NCBI GenBank assembly: GCA_965367295.1
Contig: CBDUHN010000031.1
Span: forward strand, 1-41,370
DNA: 41,370 nucleotides
Source of the DNA: JAIVHA01 sp965367295
Lineage (GTDB): Bacteria; Pseudomonadota; Gammaproteobacteria; DSM-19610
Direction of reading: 5' to 3'
In this document: positions 24,430 to 33,465 of the stretch, one piece after another
How positions within the stretch are numbered: the stretch's first letter is position 1
How the letters are laid out: each line of letters begins with the position of its first letter
Position numbers and translations under genes: made by a program
Notes under the pieces: model-generated
What the model was told of the DNA's origin: nothing
Database searches by the model: none
What the model saw: only the letters and a program-made list of their open reading frames with translations

Positions 24430-26427
24430 CTACATAGCCAGGGCGGTATCGACCTGTGGCACGTGTTCCATTACCCCCTGTTGCCATTCTGAGTGCTCCA
24501 GCCAGCGTTGGAATTCCGCTGCCGGGAGAGGCGGGCTGATGTGATAACCCTGGATGATGTCGCAGCCCAGCCTGTCCAGCAGTTCAATGACCTTGTCACT
24601 TTCCACGCCTTCGGCCACCACTTTCAGCCCCATGTTATGGGCCAGATCGATAATGGAACGCACAATAATGGCATCTCCTTCATCGCGGTCCATGTTGAAC
24701 ACGAATGAGCGATCGATCTTGAGTTCATCCACCGGCAGGCGCTTGAGGTGAGACAGGGATGAAAACCCGGTGCCGAAATCATCAATGGACAGGCACACAC
24801 CGATGGCATCGAGGGCTGTCACCACGTCAAGGGCCCGGTTTACATCGGTCATCATCGCGCTTTCGGTGATTTCCAGGATCAGTTGATCCGGTGATGCAAA
24901 CAGGCTGCTGAACAGGTTGGCAATCTTGCTGGCACACAGGGCGTCCTGCAGGCTGCAGGTGGACAGGTTGACCGACATCTGCAGGCGCAGGCCGTATTTA
25001 CGCCAGTTGTCGCACTGAAGCAGGGCTTCACGCAACACCCATTCCGTGAGCGGAAAAATCAGTCCACTCTGTTCCGTGAGCGGAATGAATTCATCGGGAG
25101 GCACATAGCCATAGGTCGGGTGATTCCAGCGCACCAGCGCCTCCACGCCCACGACCCGGCGGGTTTTCAGGCTGACCTTGGGCTGATAATGCAGTTCCAG
25201 TTGGTGTTTTTCGATGGCAGCACGCAATTCTGCCATCAATGTCAGTCTACGCACGCTGTGCCGATCCTCGCGCGGTTCATAGATGGCAAAGCCAAGATTT
25301 TTCTCCTTGGCTTTGTACATGGCCACATCGGCATGCTGGATCAGTGTCTCGGCATCCGTGCCGTGATCCGGGTACATCGCGATACCGATGCTGATGTCGA
25401 TATCGAGATCCACGCCCGCGGTCGGGATCGGGGTTTCCAGGCAATCGATGATTTTTTCTGCACAGCGCTGGGCGCGGCCGACAGGGGTAAGGGGTAACAG
25501 GATGGCGAATTCGTCGCCGCCGAGGCGGGCAATGGTATCGCTCTTGCGCAGCAGGTTGCGCACCCGGTTGCCTACGGTCTGCAGCAACATGTCACCACTG
25601 TGGTGCCCCAGGGTGTCATTGACTTCCTTGAAGCGATCCAGATCCATGATAAACAGGCCCACCGGATTACCGTGCCGGTGCGCTTCTTCCAGGGTGTGGG
25701 TGAGACGTTCGAACAACAGGGTCCGGTTGGGCAGGCCGGTGAGGCTGTCGTGCAGTGCCTTGTGGGACAGGGCCTCGTTCTGGGCCAGGAAATGTCTGGC
25801 GATACGCTTAGACAACAGCAGTGCGGCAATGAGGGCAATGACCAGTACCAGGCTGGCGGTAATCAGCAGCCGGGTGGACAGCGTACTCAGAAAGGCATTG
25901 CTGTTGCGTGAGGAAGGGTAGAGTACCCGCAGGTAATAATCCGTTTCTGGCGCCCGTAGTGTGCTCCAGAGGTAATCCTGATCATTAAAGAATACATGGC
26001 CGTCCGGTGCCCGGTTGTTGGTGAGATGGGGCAGTTGCCGCGGTAACGTCGGCGCGAGATTATCACTATTGAGAATCACACCGCCGAGCTGCTGGACCTG
26101 GGCAATCCAGTCCGGTTCCAGATAATCACCAAGTTCCAGCAGGGCCTCAGAGGCGGGAACCCCTTCCCGGATCAGCGTGGAAAAGCGCCCCGCCAGATGC
26201 TGGGTATGGTCTCGTATCAGGGCGATTTCGCGCTGATCACCGGCATCGGTGGCCAGCTGATGGGAAATGGTGCCAAACAACAGCAAGGTACAGAGCGCGA
26301 CGGCGGAAAAGGCCATCATCAGGCGCATACGCAGGCTCATAACGGAAGGCTCCATGATGATCGCCGGTGAGGATGCCTGCCTGGGTTCCCGATTGTGCTC
26401 GGGCTTGTTGTAATAATCATAATCCAC
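24430..26427 (-). CDS. Membrane GGDEF-EAL cyclic-di-GMP signalling protein
   Basis: The protein is 665 residues from the ATG at 26427 (AGGT ribosome binding site upstream). Starts at residues 25 or 30 are also possible and would remove a hydrophilic tail. Layout: TM helix about 33-53, periplasmic sensor of about 130 residues, TM helix about 186-206, GGDEF domain 225-385, EAL domain 395-650. The diguanylate cyclase motif GGDEF (303-307) and its inhibitory I-site RKSD (294-297) are intact. EAL residues are intact too: EALVRW (E429), the Asn in SVNLS, LEITES, DDFGTG, LKIDRS, VAEGVES and QGYHISPPLP. Both activities may be present. It is divergent from the MinD-like gene; the input signal is unknown. 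Confidence 0.95.
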   Translation of the reverse strand: MDYDYYNKPEHNREPRQASSPAIIMEPSVMSLRMRLMMAFSAVALCTLLLFGTISHQLATDAGDQREIALIRDHTQHLAGRFSTLIREGVPASEALLELGDYLEPDWIAQVQQLGGVILNSDNLAPTLPRQLPHLTNNRAPDGHVFFNDQDYLWSTLRAPETDYYLRVLYPSSRNSNAFLSTLSTRLLITASLVLVIALIAALLLSKRIARHFLAQNEALSHKALHDSLTGLPNRTLLFERLTHTLEEAHRHGNPVGLFIMDLDRFKEVNDTLGHHSGDMLLQTVGNRVRNLLRKSDTIARLGGDEFAILLPLTPVGRAQRCAEKIIDCLETPIPTAGVDLDIDISIGIAMYPDHGTDAETLIQHADVAMYKAKEKNLGFAIYEPREDRHSVRRLTLMAELRAAIEKHQLELHYQPKVSLKTRRVVGVEALVRWNHPTYGYVPPDEFIPLTEQSGLIFPLTEWVLREALLQCDNWRKYGLRLQMSVNLSTCSLQDALCASKIANLFSSLFASPDQLILEITESAMMTDVNRALDVVTALDAIGVCLSIDDFGTGFSSLSHLKRLPVDELKIDRSFVFNMDRDEGDAIIVRSIIDLAHNMGLKVVAEGVESDKVIELLDRLGCDIIQGYHISPPLPAAEFQRWLEHSEWQQGVMEHVPQVDTALAM

Positions 26428-26695
26428 ATATAACTACCTATTTTATAATAAGTTTTTAAGTATTTTCGGTTTTGTGGTGCGCAGTGGGCAAGCCTGGTGC
26501 CGCCAGTACATACGATCTTTGATGTATCGCCTGCGCCGGGGCTTCCTTTAGGCATAATGAAATTCACAGGTATTTGAATACCGATGGAATTATTTTGCGG
26601 TGAACACCGAAATGGGGGCTCAAATAGGGTACCATAGCCCTATCTGGACAGAATGGATCCTGTACCTATTGCATGCGGAGATGGGGGGAATCCAA
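26428..26695. other. Divergent promoter region with small inverted repeats
   Basis: This gap separates the GGDEF-EAL gene and the MinD-like gene. The side next to the GGDEF-EAL gene is AT-rich (26430-26465) and suits its promoter. ATAGGG (26624-26629) and CCCTAT (26638-26643) form a perfect inverted repeat, with GGTG/CACC just upstream near 26600. These could be operator sites; no known consensus is recognised. Confidence 0.35.
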
Positions 26696-26722
26696 ATGCG
26701 CTACCGCACACAACAAACATAA
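26683..26722 (+). CDS. Eight-residue mini-ORF before the MinD-like gene
   Basis: A run of six G (26683-26688) stands seven bases before ATG 26696, which encodes MRYRTQQT and stops at TAA 26720-26722, nine bases before the MinD-like start. The main gene itself has only GCGGAA before its ATG. The mini-ORF might load ribosomes for the next gene by coupling, or be chance. Confidence 0.25.
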
Positions 26723-26731
26723 CGCGGAATT

Positions 26732-28126
26732 ATGGCCAGGATTATCAGCATCGGCAGTGGTAAAGGCGGGGTCGGCAAGACCAGTATCAGCGTCAATCTG
26801 GCACTGCAGCTGGCCCGGCAGGGCCAGCGGGTTTGTCTCTTCGATGCCGATCTCGGGCTTGCCAACGTCAATATCCTCCTTGGAATGCAACCGCAACACA
26901 CCCTCGCCGATGTGATCCGTGATGGTGTTCCGTTGCGGGATGTGGTGATCCGCAACCAGGATGGTATCGATATCATCCCCGGCAGTTCCGGGATCCGGAT
27001 GATGGCCGACCTCGAGCCGGACCAGATGCAGGACCTGGTCTGTTCTTTTGCGGAACTCGATGAATATGACTGGATCCTGCTCGATACCTCCTCGGGTATC
27101 TCGCGCAATGTCGTTTCATTCTCCCTCGCCGCTCCGGAAATGCTGCTGGTGGTCAACACCGAGCCTACCTCGCTGACGGATGCCTACGCACTGCTGAAGA
27201 TCCTGTTCCACAACGGGTATGGTGGCGCCGTGCGGGTGGTGGTCAACCAGAGCAAATCCCTGGCCGCCGGTGAACAGACCTACGAGAAATTCCGCAAAGC
27301 GGTGCAGTTCTACCTGCAGCGGGATATCCCCTTGCTGGGCGTGGTGCCACAGGACTCCGGTATGCCCGAATCGGTAACGGCACAGCGCGCCCTGGTCATG
27401 CGGGACCCCGATGCACGGGCTGCCAAACGGCTGCACCAACTGGCGGCGGAACTCCTGCAACTACCGGCACCGGAAGGTGGGGTGCACAGCCTGGACGCCT
27501 ACTGGGCGGCCTATCTGAAATGCATGCGCAGTGGAGGTGGTGCTGGCGTCGCCAGGCCCTCAGCACCAGTTATGGCAGAGACGTCGACAGCGGCGCCTGC
27601 ACCGGATGCAGCGTCCGGGCATCACCAGGTGGAACCGGTGTTGGCGGATACAGCCACCGACACCGAACGGTCGATGCGCTCGGAGGTGGAGGCGCTGCGG
27701 GAGGAGGTAATGCCCATGCTCAACGAGCTGGTGCAGTCCAATATTGCGGTATTCAACGAACTGCGCCAGATACGAGAGCTCCTGGACGAAGGACTTGATT
27801 TGTCCGCAGACGATAAATCGGCGCTGACCCGTATCGTCGATTCGATTCCGTCATCCAGCCCGGTGGTGGAAATGCCGGCGCGCCGGATCGAGTCGCGTGC
27901 CGCGGTACGCCGGGTGCCGGGCCAGGTGTCCTGTGAAGCGCCGAAAAGGCTGGAGAAGCTGCTGGGCTCTTATGATGTCACCTGCGAACAGGTCGACACT
28001 GATCATGCCTCCATGGAACTATTCACCTTCACCCGCCATTCCGGGCAGCGCCTGACCTGTAGCTATCATGCAAGGGAAGATGATTCCGTATCGGATCCCG
28101 AGACCAGTCACGCCCGTCAATCCTGA
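26732..28126 (+). CDS. MinD/ParA-family ATPase (FleN/FlhG-like) with C-terminal extension
   Basis: The protein is 464 residues. Residues 1-245 are a MinD/ParA-type ATPase. The deviant Walker A is SGKGGVGKTS (9-18), with both signature lysines. The Walker A' region is CLFDADLGLANVNILLG and Walker B is WILLDTSSGIS. This part resembles FleN/FlhG, which sets flagellar number, but no flagellar genes are near. Residues 270-310 are an Ala/Pro/Thr-rich linker. Residues 312-352 look like a coiled coil (SEVEALREEVMPMLNELVQS). A further segment of about 60 residues follows (PKRLEKLLGSYDVTCEQVD). The extension is not a standard part of MinD or FleN. It probably starts an operon with the hydrolase and permeases. 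Confidence 0.9.
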   Translation: MARIISIGSGKGGVGKTSISVNLALQLARQGQRVCLFDADLGLANVNILLGMQPQHTLADVIRDGVPLRDVVIRNQDGIDIIPGSSGIRMMADLEPDQMQDLVCSFAELDEYDWILLDTSSGISRNVVSFSLAAPEMLLVVNTEPTSLTDAYALLKILFHNGYGGAVRVVVNQSKSLAAGEQTYEKFRKAVQFYLQRDIPLLGVVPQDSGMPESVTAQRALVMRDPDARAAKRLHQLAAELLQLPAPEGGVHSLDAYWAAYLKCMRSGGGAGVARPSAPVMAETSTAAPAPDAASGHHQVEPVLADTATDTERSMRSEVEALREEVMPMLNELVQSNIAVFNELRQIRELLDEGLDLSADDKSALTRIVDSIPSSSPVVEMPARRIESRAAVRRVPGQVSCEAPKRLEKLLGSYDVTCEQVDTDHASMELFTFTRHSGQRLTCSYHAREDDSVSDPETSHARQS

Positions 28127-28193
28127 TCCGTGTATTCCGGCCTGCCACACTGACGAATTTCCCTGTCTATTGCACATAGTCCAAGGAGGCGAC

Positions 28194-29141
28194 ATGTTTG
28201 TAATCACCAACCGCAACCTGCAACCGGATAACCCCCCGGTCGAACGTTTTGGAGAGGGCTTTAATGAGCTCGGTCCCAAGGAGCTGCGCCTCGGCGAGGC
28301 GAAAAAGACCAGTCGCGGCTGGCGGCTGACTATTCTGGATGATCAGGTCATCCATGACGGGGAGGCGATCTACGCCAGCGAAATGGCCTTCCTGACCCTG
28401 TTGAAGCGGGCGCGACGTTACAAGAAAAACTGCCTGTTTTTCGTGCATGGCTACAACAATAATTTCGAAGAGGTTCTGGAACGAGGACACACGCTGGAAC
28501 AGTTGTATAACGTCGAGGTGATCCTGTTTTCCTGGCCGGCCAATGGCGGGGGGATTCGCGGTGTGCTGGATTACAAGAGCGACAAGCAGGATGCCGTGCT
28601 GTCGGTGAACGCCCTGGATCGGGCGCTGGCGAAACTCGACGGCTATCTGCGCAAGTACGGTAGCGAGGACTGTACGGTGCGGGTCAGCATGCTGCTGCAC
28701 AGCATGGGCAACTACCTGTTCAAGAACCTGCTGAAATCTTCCATCTACCAGGCGGAGACAGTGATTTTCGACAACATCATCATGGCCGCGGCGGACGTCA
28801 ACAACGAGGGGCATGCCGAATGGGTGGAAAGGATTTCCTTCCGCAAACGGCTGCTGATCACCATAAACGAGGACGACCATTGCCTGTTCGCCTCCCGCGC
28901 CAAGGTGGGCGCAAAGCAAAAGGCACGACTGGGACATTTCCCCTATGAACTGAATGCCGGCAATGCCACCTACCTGAATTTCAGCGCCGCCACCCATGTT
29001 GGCATTTCCCATGCCTATTTCGAGGGGGATGCGATTCGCAACAAGAGGGTGCGCAAGGTCTTCGATGATGCCTTCAACGGTTTGGCTGCGGAACAGGAGT
29101 TACCCTACCAGGTGCATTCCAACTGCTTCACGGTTCCCTGA
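28194..29141 (+). CDS. DUF900-type alpha/beta hydrolase
   Basis: The 315-residue protein starts at ATG 28194 with a strong AAGGAGG. A longer frame from 28068 would overlap the MinD-like gene and is rejected. Recognisable alpha/beta-hydrolase parts are FFVHGYNNNFEEVLERGH (oxyanion loop), VEVILFSWPANG, and the nucleophile elbow LLHSMGNYL with Ser170. A late His is available in ATHVGISHAYF. No signal peptide is seen, so it is probably cytoplasmic. The family pattern fits DUF900, whose substrates are mostly unknown. It lies 67 bases after the MinD-like gene and 30 before the DppB-type permease. Confidence 0.86.
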   Translation: MFVITNRNLQPDNPPVERFGEGFNELGPKELRLGEAKKTSRGWRLTILDDQVIHDGEAIYASEMAFLTLLKRARRYKKNCLFFVHGYNNNFEEVLERGHTLEQLYNVEVILFSWPANGGGIRGVLDYKSDKQDAVLSVNALDRALAKLDGYLRKYGSEDCTVRVSMLLHSMGNYLFKNLLKSSIYQAETVIFDNIIMAAADVNNEGHAEWVERISFRKRLLITINEDDHCLFASRAKVGAKQKARLGHFPYELNAGNATYLNFSAATHVGISHAYFEGDAIRNKRVRKVFDDAFNGLAAEQELPYQVHSNCFTVP

Positions 29142-29171
29142 CAGGCGCATGGCAATGTACGATATGAGCCT

Positions 29172-30101
29172 ATGCTGAGCTACCTGGTTCGGCGCCTGAT
29201 CGGTGCCTGTATCGTAATTACCGGGGTTACCTGCCTGGTATTCCTGCTGATACAGCTTGTGCCGGGTGATCCCGTCGAAGTCATGCTGGGGGAATCCGCC
29301 TCCCTCGCGGACCGCGAGGCATTGCGGGAGCAACTTGGCCTGAACCAACCGGTACTGATTCAATTGGCGCAGTATCTTCAGCACCTGGTACAGGGGGATT
29401 TCGGCCGGTCGCTGTTTTCCCAACGACCAATCGGGGAACTCCTGTGGGAGCGGATTCCCGCCACCCTGCAACTCAGCGCGGCAGCACTGGGGTTTGCGCT
29501 GCTACTTGCTCTCCCGCTCGGGATGCTGGCCGCGTTGCGCCGCAATACCGCCTGGGATACCGGTGCCATGGGCTTTGCCCTGTTCGGCATCTCGATTCCC
29601 AATTTCTGGCTGGGACCACTACTGATCCTGGTGTTCTCACTATGGCTGGGCTGGTTTCCGGTCAGCGGGGCACAAGGTAATGGTGCCTGGATATTACCGG
29701 CCCTGACCCTGGGTACGGCACTGGCAGCCATCCTGTCGCGTATGATCCGCAGTAGCCTGCTCGAAGTGCTGCAGGAGGATTACATGCGCACCGCGCAGGC
29801 CAAGGGGTTGTCACCGATGCGAGTGGTATGGGTACATGGCCTGCGCAATGCGCTACTGCCGGTGATCACCCTGCTGGGGCTGCAACTCGGTGCCCTGCTG
29901 GGAGGCGCGGTGATCACTGAGACGGTATTCTCCTGGCCCGGCATCGGCTCACTGACCATCGAGGCCATTCAGCGCCGTGACTACCCGCTGGTACAGGCCT
30001 GCGTGCTGCTGATCAGCTTGACCTACGTGCTGGTGAATCTGCTGACCGATCTGGCCTATGCCTGGATCGATCCGCGCATTCGACTGGGCGAGGGGGGCTG
30101 A
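29172..30101 (+). CDS. DppB-type ABC transporter permease
   Basis: The 309-residue inner-membrane permease has about six helices. The N-terminal MLSYLVRRLIGACIVITGVT and LIQLVPGDPVEVMLG are typical of DppB/OppB/NikB. The cytoplasmic EAA loop that contacts the ATPase is DYMRTAQAKGLSPMRVVW followed by HGLRNALLP. FSWPGIGSLTIEAIQRRDYP near the C-terminus is characteristic. No strong ribosome binding site precedes the ATG. The stop directly abuts the start of the second permease. No ATPase gene (dppD/dppF) is in the window. Confidence 0.93.
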   Translation: MLSYLVRRLIGACIVITGVTCLVFLLIQLVPGDPVEVMLGESASLADREALREQLGLNQPVLIQLAQYLQHLVQGDFGRSLFSQRPIGELLWERIPATLQLSAAALGFALLLALPLGMLAALRRNTAWDTGAMGFALFGISIPNFWLGPLLILVFSLWLGWFPVSGAQGNGAWILPALTLGTALAAILSRMIRSSLLEVLQEDYMRTAQAKGLSPMRVVWVHGLRNALLPVITLLGLQLGALLGGAVITETVFSWPGIGSLTIEAIQRRDYPLVQACVLLISLTYVLVNLLTDLAYAWIDPRIRLGEGG

Positions 30102-30899
30102 ATGCTGGTGCGCCTGTCGATGCTGATCATATTCGCCTGGGCGCTGCTGGCACTGGCCGTTCCCCTGTTGCCACTGCACCCCGATGCCATGGAATTGCAG
30201 CGGATTCTGCAACCACCCGGTATCGGGGAATGGCTTGGCTACGACGACCTCGGCCGTTCCCTGCTGGATCGCCTGCTGGCCGGGGCGCGCACTTCCTTCT
30301 GGGTGGCCGCCTGGGTGGTGCTGTTGTCCGCAACCCTGGGTTCGATAATCGGCACCTTTGCCGCCTACGCCGGGGGCTGGGTGGAACGCGTGCTGGTGCA
30401 GGTCATTGATGTTGTTTTGGCCTTCCCGGGTATTCTACTGGCCATTGCGCTGGCGGGCATGCTCGGCCCGGGCATGGACAATGTGGTAGTGGCCCTGAGT
30501 AGCGTGGGCTGGGTGGGGTATGCGCGGCTGACCCGGGCACAGGTGTTATCTCTCAAGCACCGGGAGCATGTACAGGCGGCACAGGCGCTGGGTACCGGTA
30601 CCTTCAGAATCCTGCTGCGACACCTGCTGCCATTGATGAGCGCGCCGTTGATCATCGAGGCTACGTTCGGCGTGGCCGCGGTGGTGATCGCCGAGGCGGG
30701 GCTGTCATTTCTGGGCCTAGGTGTACAGCCGCCGGAGGCTTCCTGGGGCAGCATGATCCGCGACGGAACCCGCTACATGCTGGTGGCGCCGCACATGGTG
30801 TTGGTGCCGGGTATCACCCTGTGGCTGGTGGTGATGAGCATCAATCTGCTCGGTGACCGGTTACGGGATTACCTGGATGTGCGTGGCCGTGGGTGCTGA
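30102..30899 (+). CDS. DppC-type ABC transporter permease
   Basis: This 265-residue partner permease is somewhat short for the family because the cytoplasmic N-terminal tail is minimal (MLVRLSMLIIFAWALLALAV starts the first helix). The periplasmic segment WLGYDDLGRSLLDRLLAGAR corresponds to the LGTDxxGRD motif of DppC. The EAA loop is HVQAAQALGTGTFRILLRHL, and EAGLSFLGLGVQPPEASWG is diagnostic. It begins immediately at the end of the DppB-type gene. With the lipoprotein at 22384-23871 it could form one importer, with ATPases supplied from elsewhere. Confidence 0.93.
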   Translation: MLVRLSMLIIFAWALLALAVPLLPLHPDAMELQRILQPPGIGEWLGYDDLGRSLLDRLLAGARTSFWVAAWVVLLSATLGSIIGTFAAYAGGWVERVLVQVIDVVLAFPGILLAIALAGMLGPGMDNVVVALSSVGWVGYARLTRAQVLSLKHREHVQAAQALGTGTFRILLRHLLPLMSAPLIIEATFGVAAVVIAEAGLSFLGLGVQPPEASWGSMIRDGTRYMLVAPHMVLVPGITLWLVVMSINLLGDRLRDYLDVRGRGC

Positions 30900-31016
30900 T
30901 GGGCGTAAATGGGTTCGCATATCCGGTGAATAAAGGCAAAATATGTGGTTGGCTTACCTGTAGGTGGTTATGCCTGGGTGGTCCCCGGATTTTGCTGACA
31001 ACATAAGGAGAACGAA

Positions 31017-32066
31017 TTGAGTCTTGGCCCCGTGATGGTGGATGTGGCGGGCACATCTCTCACCGATGAGGAGCGCGAATTCCTGCGCCAGCCGGCCGTG
31101 GGCGGGGTGATCCTGTTCGGCCGCAATTTTGCCTCACCAGAACAGGTGCATGAGCTGGTAATGGATATTCACGCCCTGCGTTCACCGCGGCTGCTGGTGG
31201 CGGTGGACCAGGAGGGTGGTCGGGTGCAGCGTTTCCGCGATGGATTTACCCGTCTGCCGGCGGTACGACATCTTGGCGAAGTGTATGACCGTGACCCGCG
31301 CCAGGCGAAACAGCTGGCCGAAACCAGCGGCTGGTTGATGGCGGCGGAGTTGCGCGCGGTGGGTGTGGATATCAGTTTCGCACCGGTGCTCGACCTGGAT
31401 TACGGGGTTTCGACGGTGATCGGTGACCGGGCCTTCCATCGCAAACCGGAAGCCGTGGTGGAACTGGCCCAGGCATACCAGAAAGGCATGCTGCGCGCCG
31501 GCATGGCCGCTACCGGAAAACATTTCCCGGGTCATGGCGCTGTGGTGGCCGATTCGCATCATGAACTGCCGGTGGATGAGCGCGGCTTCGAAGAACTTGC
31601 CTTTGCGGATCTGGTACCCTTTGAGCGCCTGGCGCATCAGGGTATGAAGGCGATGATGGCAGCGCATGTGATTTACCGCGATTGCGATGCCGAGGCGGCG
31701 GGTTTTTCCCGTTTCTGGCTGAAGCGCATACTGCGCGAGCGGATCGGTTTTCAGGGCATGATCTTCAGCGATGATCTCAGCATGGCCGCTGCGGAATGCG
31801 GCGGTGATTACCCTGAACGGGCGCAGGCCGCACTGGCGGCCGGCTGCGATATGGTGCTGGTCTGCAATGCGCCGGAGCAGGCGCGGCGAGTGGTACGCAA
31901 ACTGCGCGACTATCACGACCCCGCCACGATGATGCGGCTGGTGCGCCTGCACGGCAGCGGTAATGATGTAGGGCTGCAAAGCCTGCAGGCAGGCGAGGCA
32001 TGGCGCACTGCCGTGGCCGAGGTGCGCTCCTATGACAGTGAACCATTGCTGGATATGGATTTATAG
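31017..32066 (+). CDS. nagZ: Beta-N-acetylglucosaminidase NagZ
   Basis: The 349-residue cytoplasmic glycoside hydrolase family 3 enzyme removes GlcNAc from anhydromuropeptides in peptidoglycan recycling. It starts at TTG 31017, preceded by an excellent AAGGAGA. Signatures: GGVILFGRNFASPEQ, AVDQEGGRVQRF, the GKHFPGHGAVVADSHHELP loop with the acid/base His-Asp dyad, and FSDDLSMAA with the catalytic Asp. In Pseudomonas, nagZ also neighbours an MTA/MTI phosphorylase gene, as here. Its product pathway also signals beta-lactamase induction in some species; no ampC/ampR is in the window. Confidence 0.96.
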   Translation: MSLGPVMVDVAGTSLTDEEREFLRQPAVGGVILFGRNFASPEQVHELVMDIHALRSPRLLVAVDQEGGRVQRFRDGFTRLPAVRHLGEVYDRDPRQAKQLAETSGWLMAAELRAVGVDISFAPVLDLDYGVSTVIGDRAFHRKPEAVVELAQAYQKGMLRAGMAATGKHFPGHGAVVADSHHELPVDERGFEELAFADLVPFERLAHQGMKAMMAAHVIYRDCDAEAAGFSRFWLKRILRERIGFQGMIFSDDLSMAAAECGGDYPERAQAALAAGCDMVLVCNAPEQARRVVRKLRDYHDPATMMRLVRLHGSGNDVGLQSLQAGEAWRTAVAEVRSYDSEPLLDMDL

Positions 32067-32255
32067 GCAGCAGGGCACGGATAGGCCTGGCGAAAACCAG
32101 TATCACGGATGGCTTGTGGGCGCGAATTTGTTTGCATGGCCAAAAAATCAGGCCCTGAGGGTAATACGAATACATTCACAGCCGCGTTGAAATTGATAGC
32201 ACCGGAAGTGGATTGGGTCAAACCAGATGAATAGTGCAGTGAGGAAGTGACCACA

Positions 32256-33380
32256 ATGGATTATCAAGCCCTGTTACAGCAGCTTCGTGACTGGACCGAA
32301 ACGAACACCTGGATAGTACAGGTGTTCCTGGTGGTGTTCTTCGCCCTGCTGCTTGATTATGTGCAGCGCAAGCTGCTGGTGCATATTTACAAGCGCCTTA
32401 TGGCAACTAAAACCCTCTGGGACGATGCCCTGGTAGCTGCCTTGCAGCGCCCGCTGTCCCTGCTGATCTGGATCGTCGGGCTGACCTTTGCCGCCGAGAT
32501 CATCTACCTGGAAACGGATGCGGCCATCTTCGCAGCGATAACCCCGATCCGGGATGTCGGTGTGGTGACGGCGATGGCCTGGTTTCTGGTGCGATTCACC
32601 AATAATGCCCAGGAAAACTTTGTCATCCAGGGCGAACGTGACGGCAAGGTCTATGACCGCACCACGGTAGACGCCATCAGCAAGCTGATACGCCTGTCCA
32701 TCATCATTACGGCGGTACTGGTAGGTTTGCAGACCCTGGGATTCAGCATCTCCGGTGTACTGGCCTTTGGTGGCATCGGTGGTATTGCGGTGGGTTTTGC
32801 CGCCAAGGATCTGCTGGCGAATTTCTTCGGTGGATTGATGATTTACCTCGATCGCCCCTTTGCCGTTGGCGACTGGGTACGTTCCCCGGATCGCGAAATT
32901 GAGGGCACAGTGGAAGGGATCGGCTGGCGCCTGACCTGCATCCGCACATTCGACAAGCGGCCGCTCTATATCCCCAACTCCGTGTTTGCCAATATCACGG
33001 TGGAGAATCCCTCGCGGATGTCACATCGACGCATTTACGAAACCATCGGCATTCGCTACGAGGATGCCGATAAGATGGATCCTATCATCAAGGACGTGAA
33101 ACAGATGCTGCGTGAACACCCGGCCATCGATAGCTCCCAGACCCTGATGGTGAATTTCAACAAGTTCGCGGCTTCTTCACTGGATTTTTTCATCTACACC
33201 TTTACTCACACCACGGTATGGACCGAGTTTCACGGAATCAAACATGATGTGCTGCTGCGCATTCATGACATTATCAGCCGTCATGGCGCAGAGATTGCCT
33301 TCCCGACCTCGACGGTGCATTTCGGTGACCAGCCGGACGGATTGCCATGGATTGCCCCTGGCGCCAATCCCGGAAACTGA
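32256..33380 (+). CDS. MscS-family mechanosensitive channel
   Basis: The 374-residue small-conductance mechanosensitive ion channel homologue releases solutes on osmotic downshock. The N-terminal part has about four membrane helices. The pore-lining TM3 carries the Gly/Ala pattern (VLAFGGIGGIAVGFAAKDLL), followed by NFFGGLMIYLDRPFAVGDWV, the conserved MscS entry to the cytoplasmic beta domain. RPLYIPNSVFANITVENPSR is also conserved. The ATG at 32256 has GAGGAA at a usable distance; a GTG at 32247 lies too close to it. The channel is larger than E. coli MscS (286 residues), with extra N-terminal helices as in YbdG/MscM-like members. Confidence 0.93.
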   Translation: MDYQALLQQLRDWTETNTWIVQVFLVVFFALLLDYVQRKLLVHIYKRLMATKTLWDDALVAALQRPLSLLIWIVGLTFAAEIIYLETDAAIFAAITPIRDVGVVTAMAWFLVRFTNNAQENFVIQGERDGKVYDRTTVDAISKLIRLSIIITAVLVGLQTLGFSISGVLAFGGIGGIAVGFAAKDLLANFFGGLMIYLDRPFAVGDWVRSPDREIEGTVEGIGWRLTCIRTFDKRPLYIPNSVFANITVENPSRMSHRRIYETIGIRYEDADKMDPIIKDVKQMLREHPAIDSSQTLMVNFNKFAASSLDFFIYTFTHTTVWTEFHGIKHDVLLRIHDIISRHGAEIAFPTSTVHFGDQPDGLPWIAPGANPGN

Positions 33381-33465
33381 ATGGCCCAGCGAGTGGTGGT
33401 ACTGGGCAGGGCAGACCTCTATAATTCCCGGACTTTTCCGAATGCTCCATGAGGAGAACGCAGCC

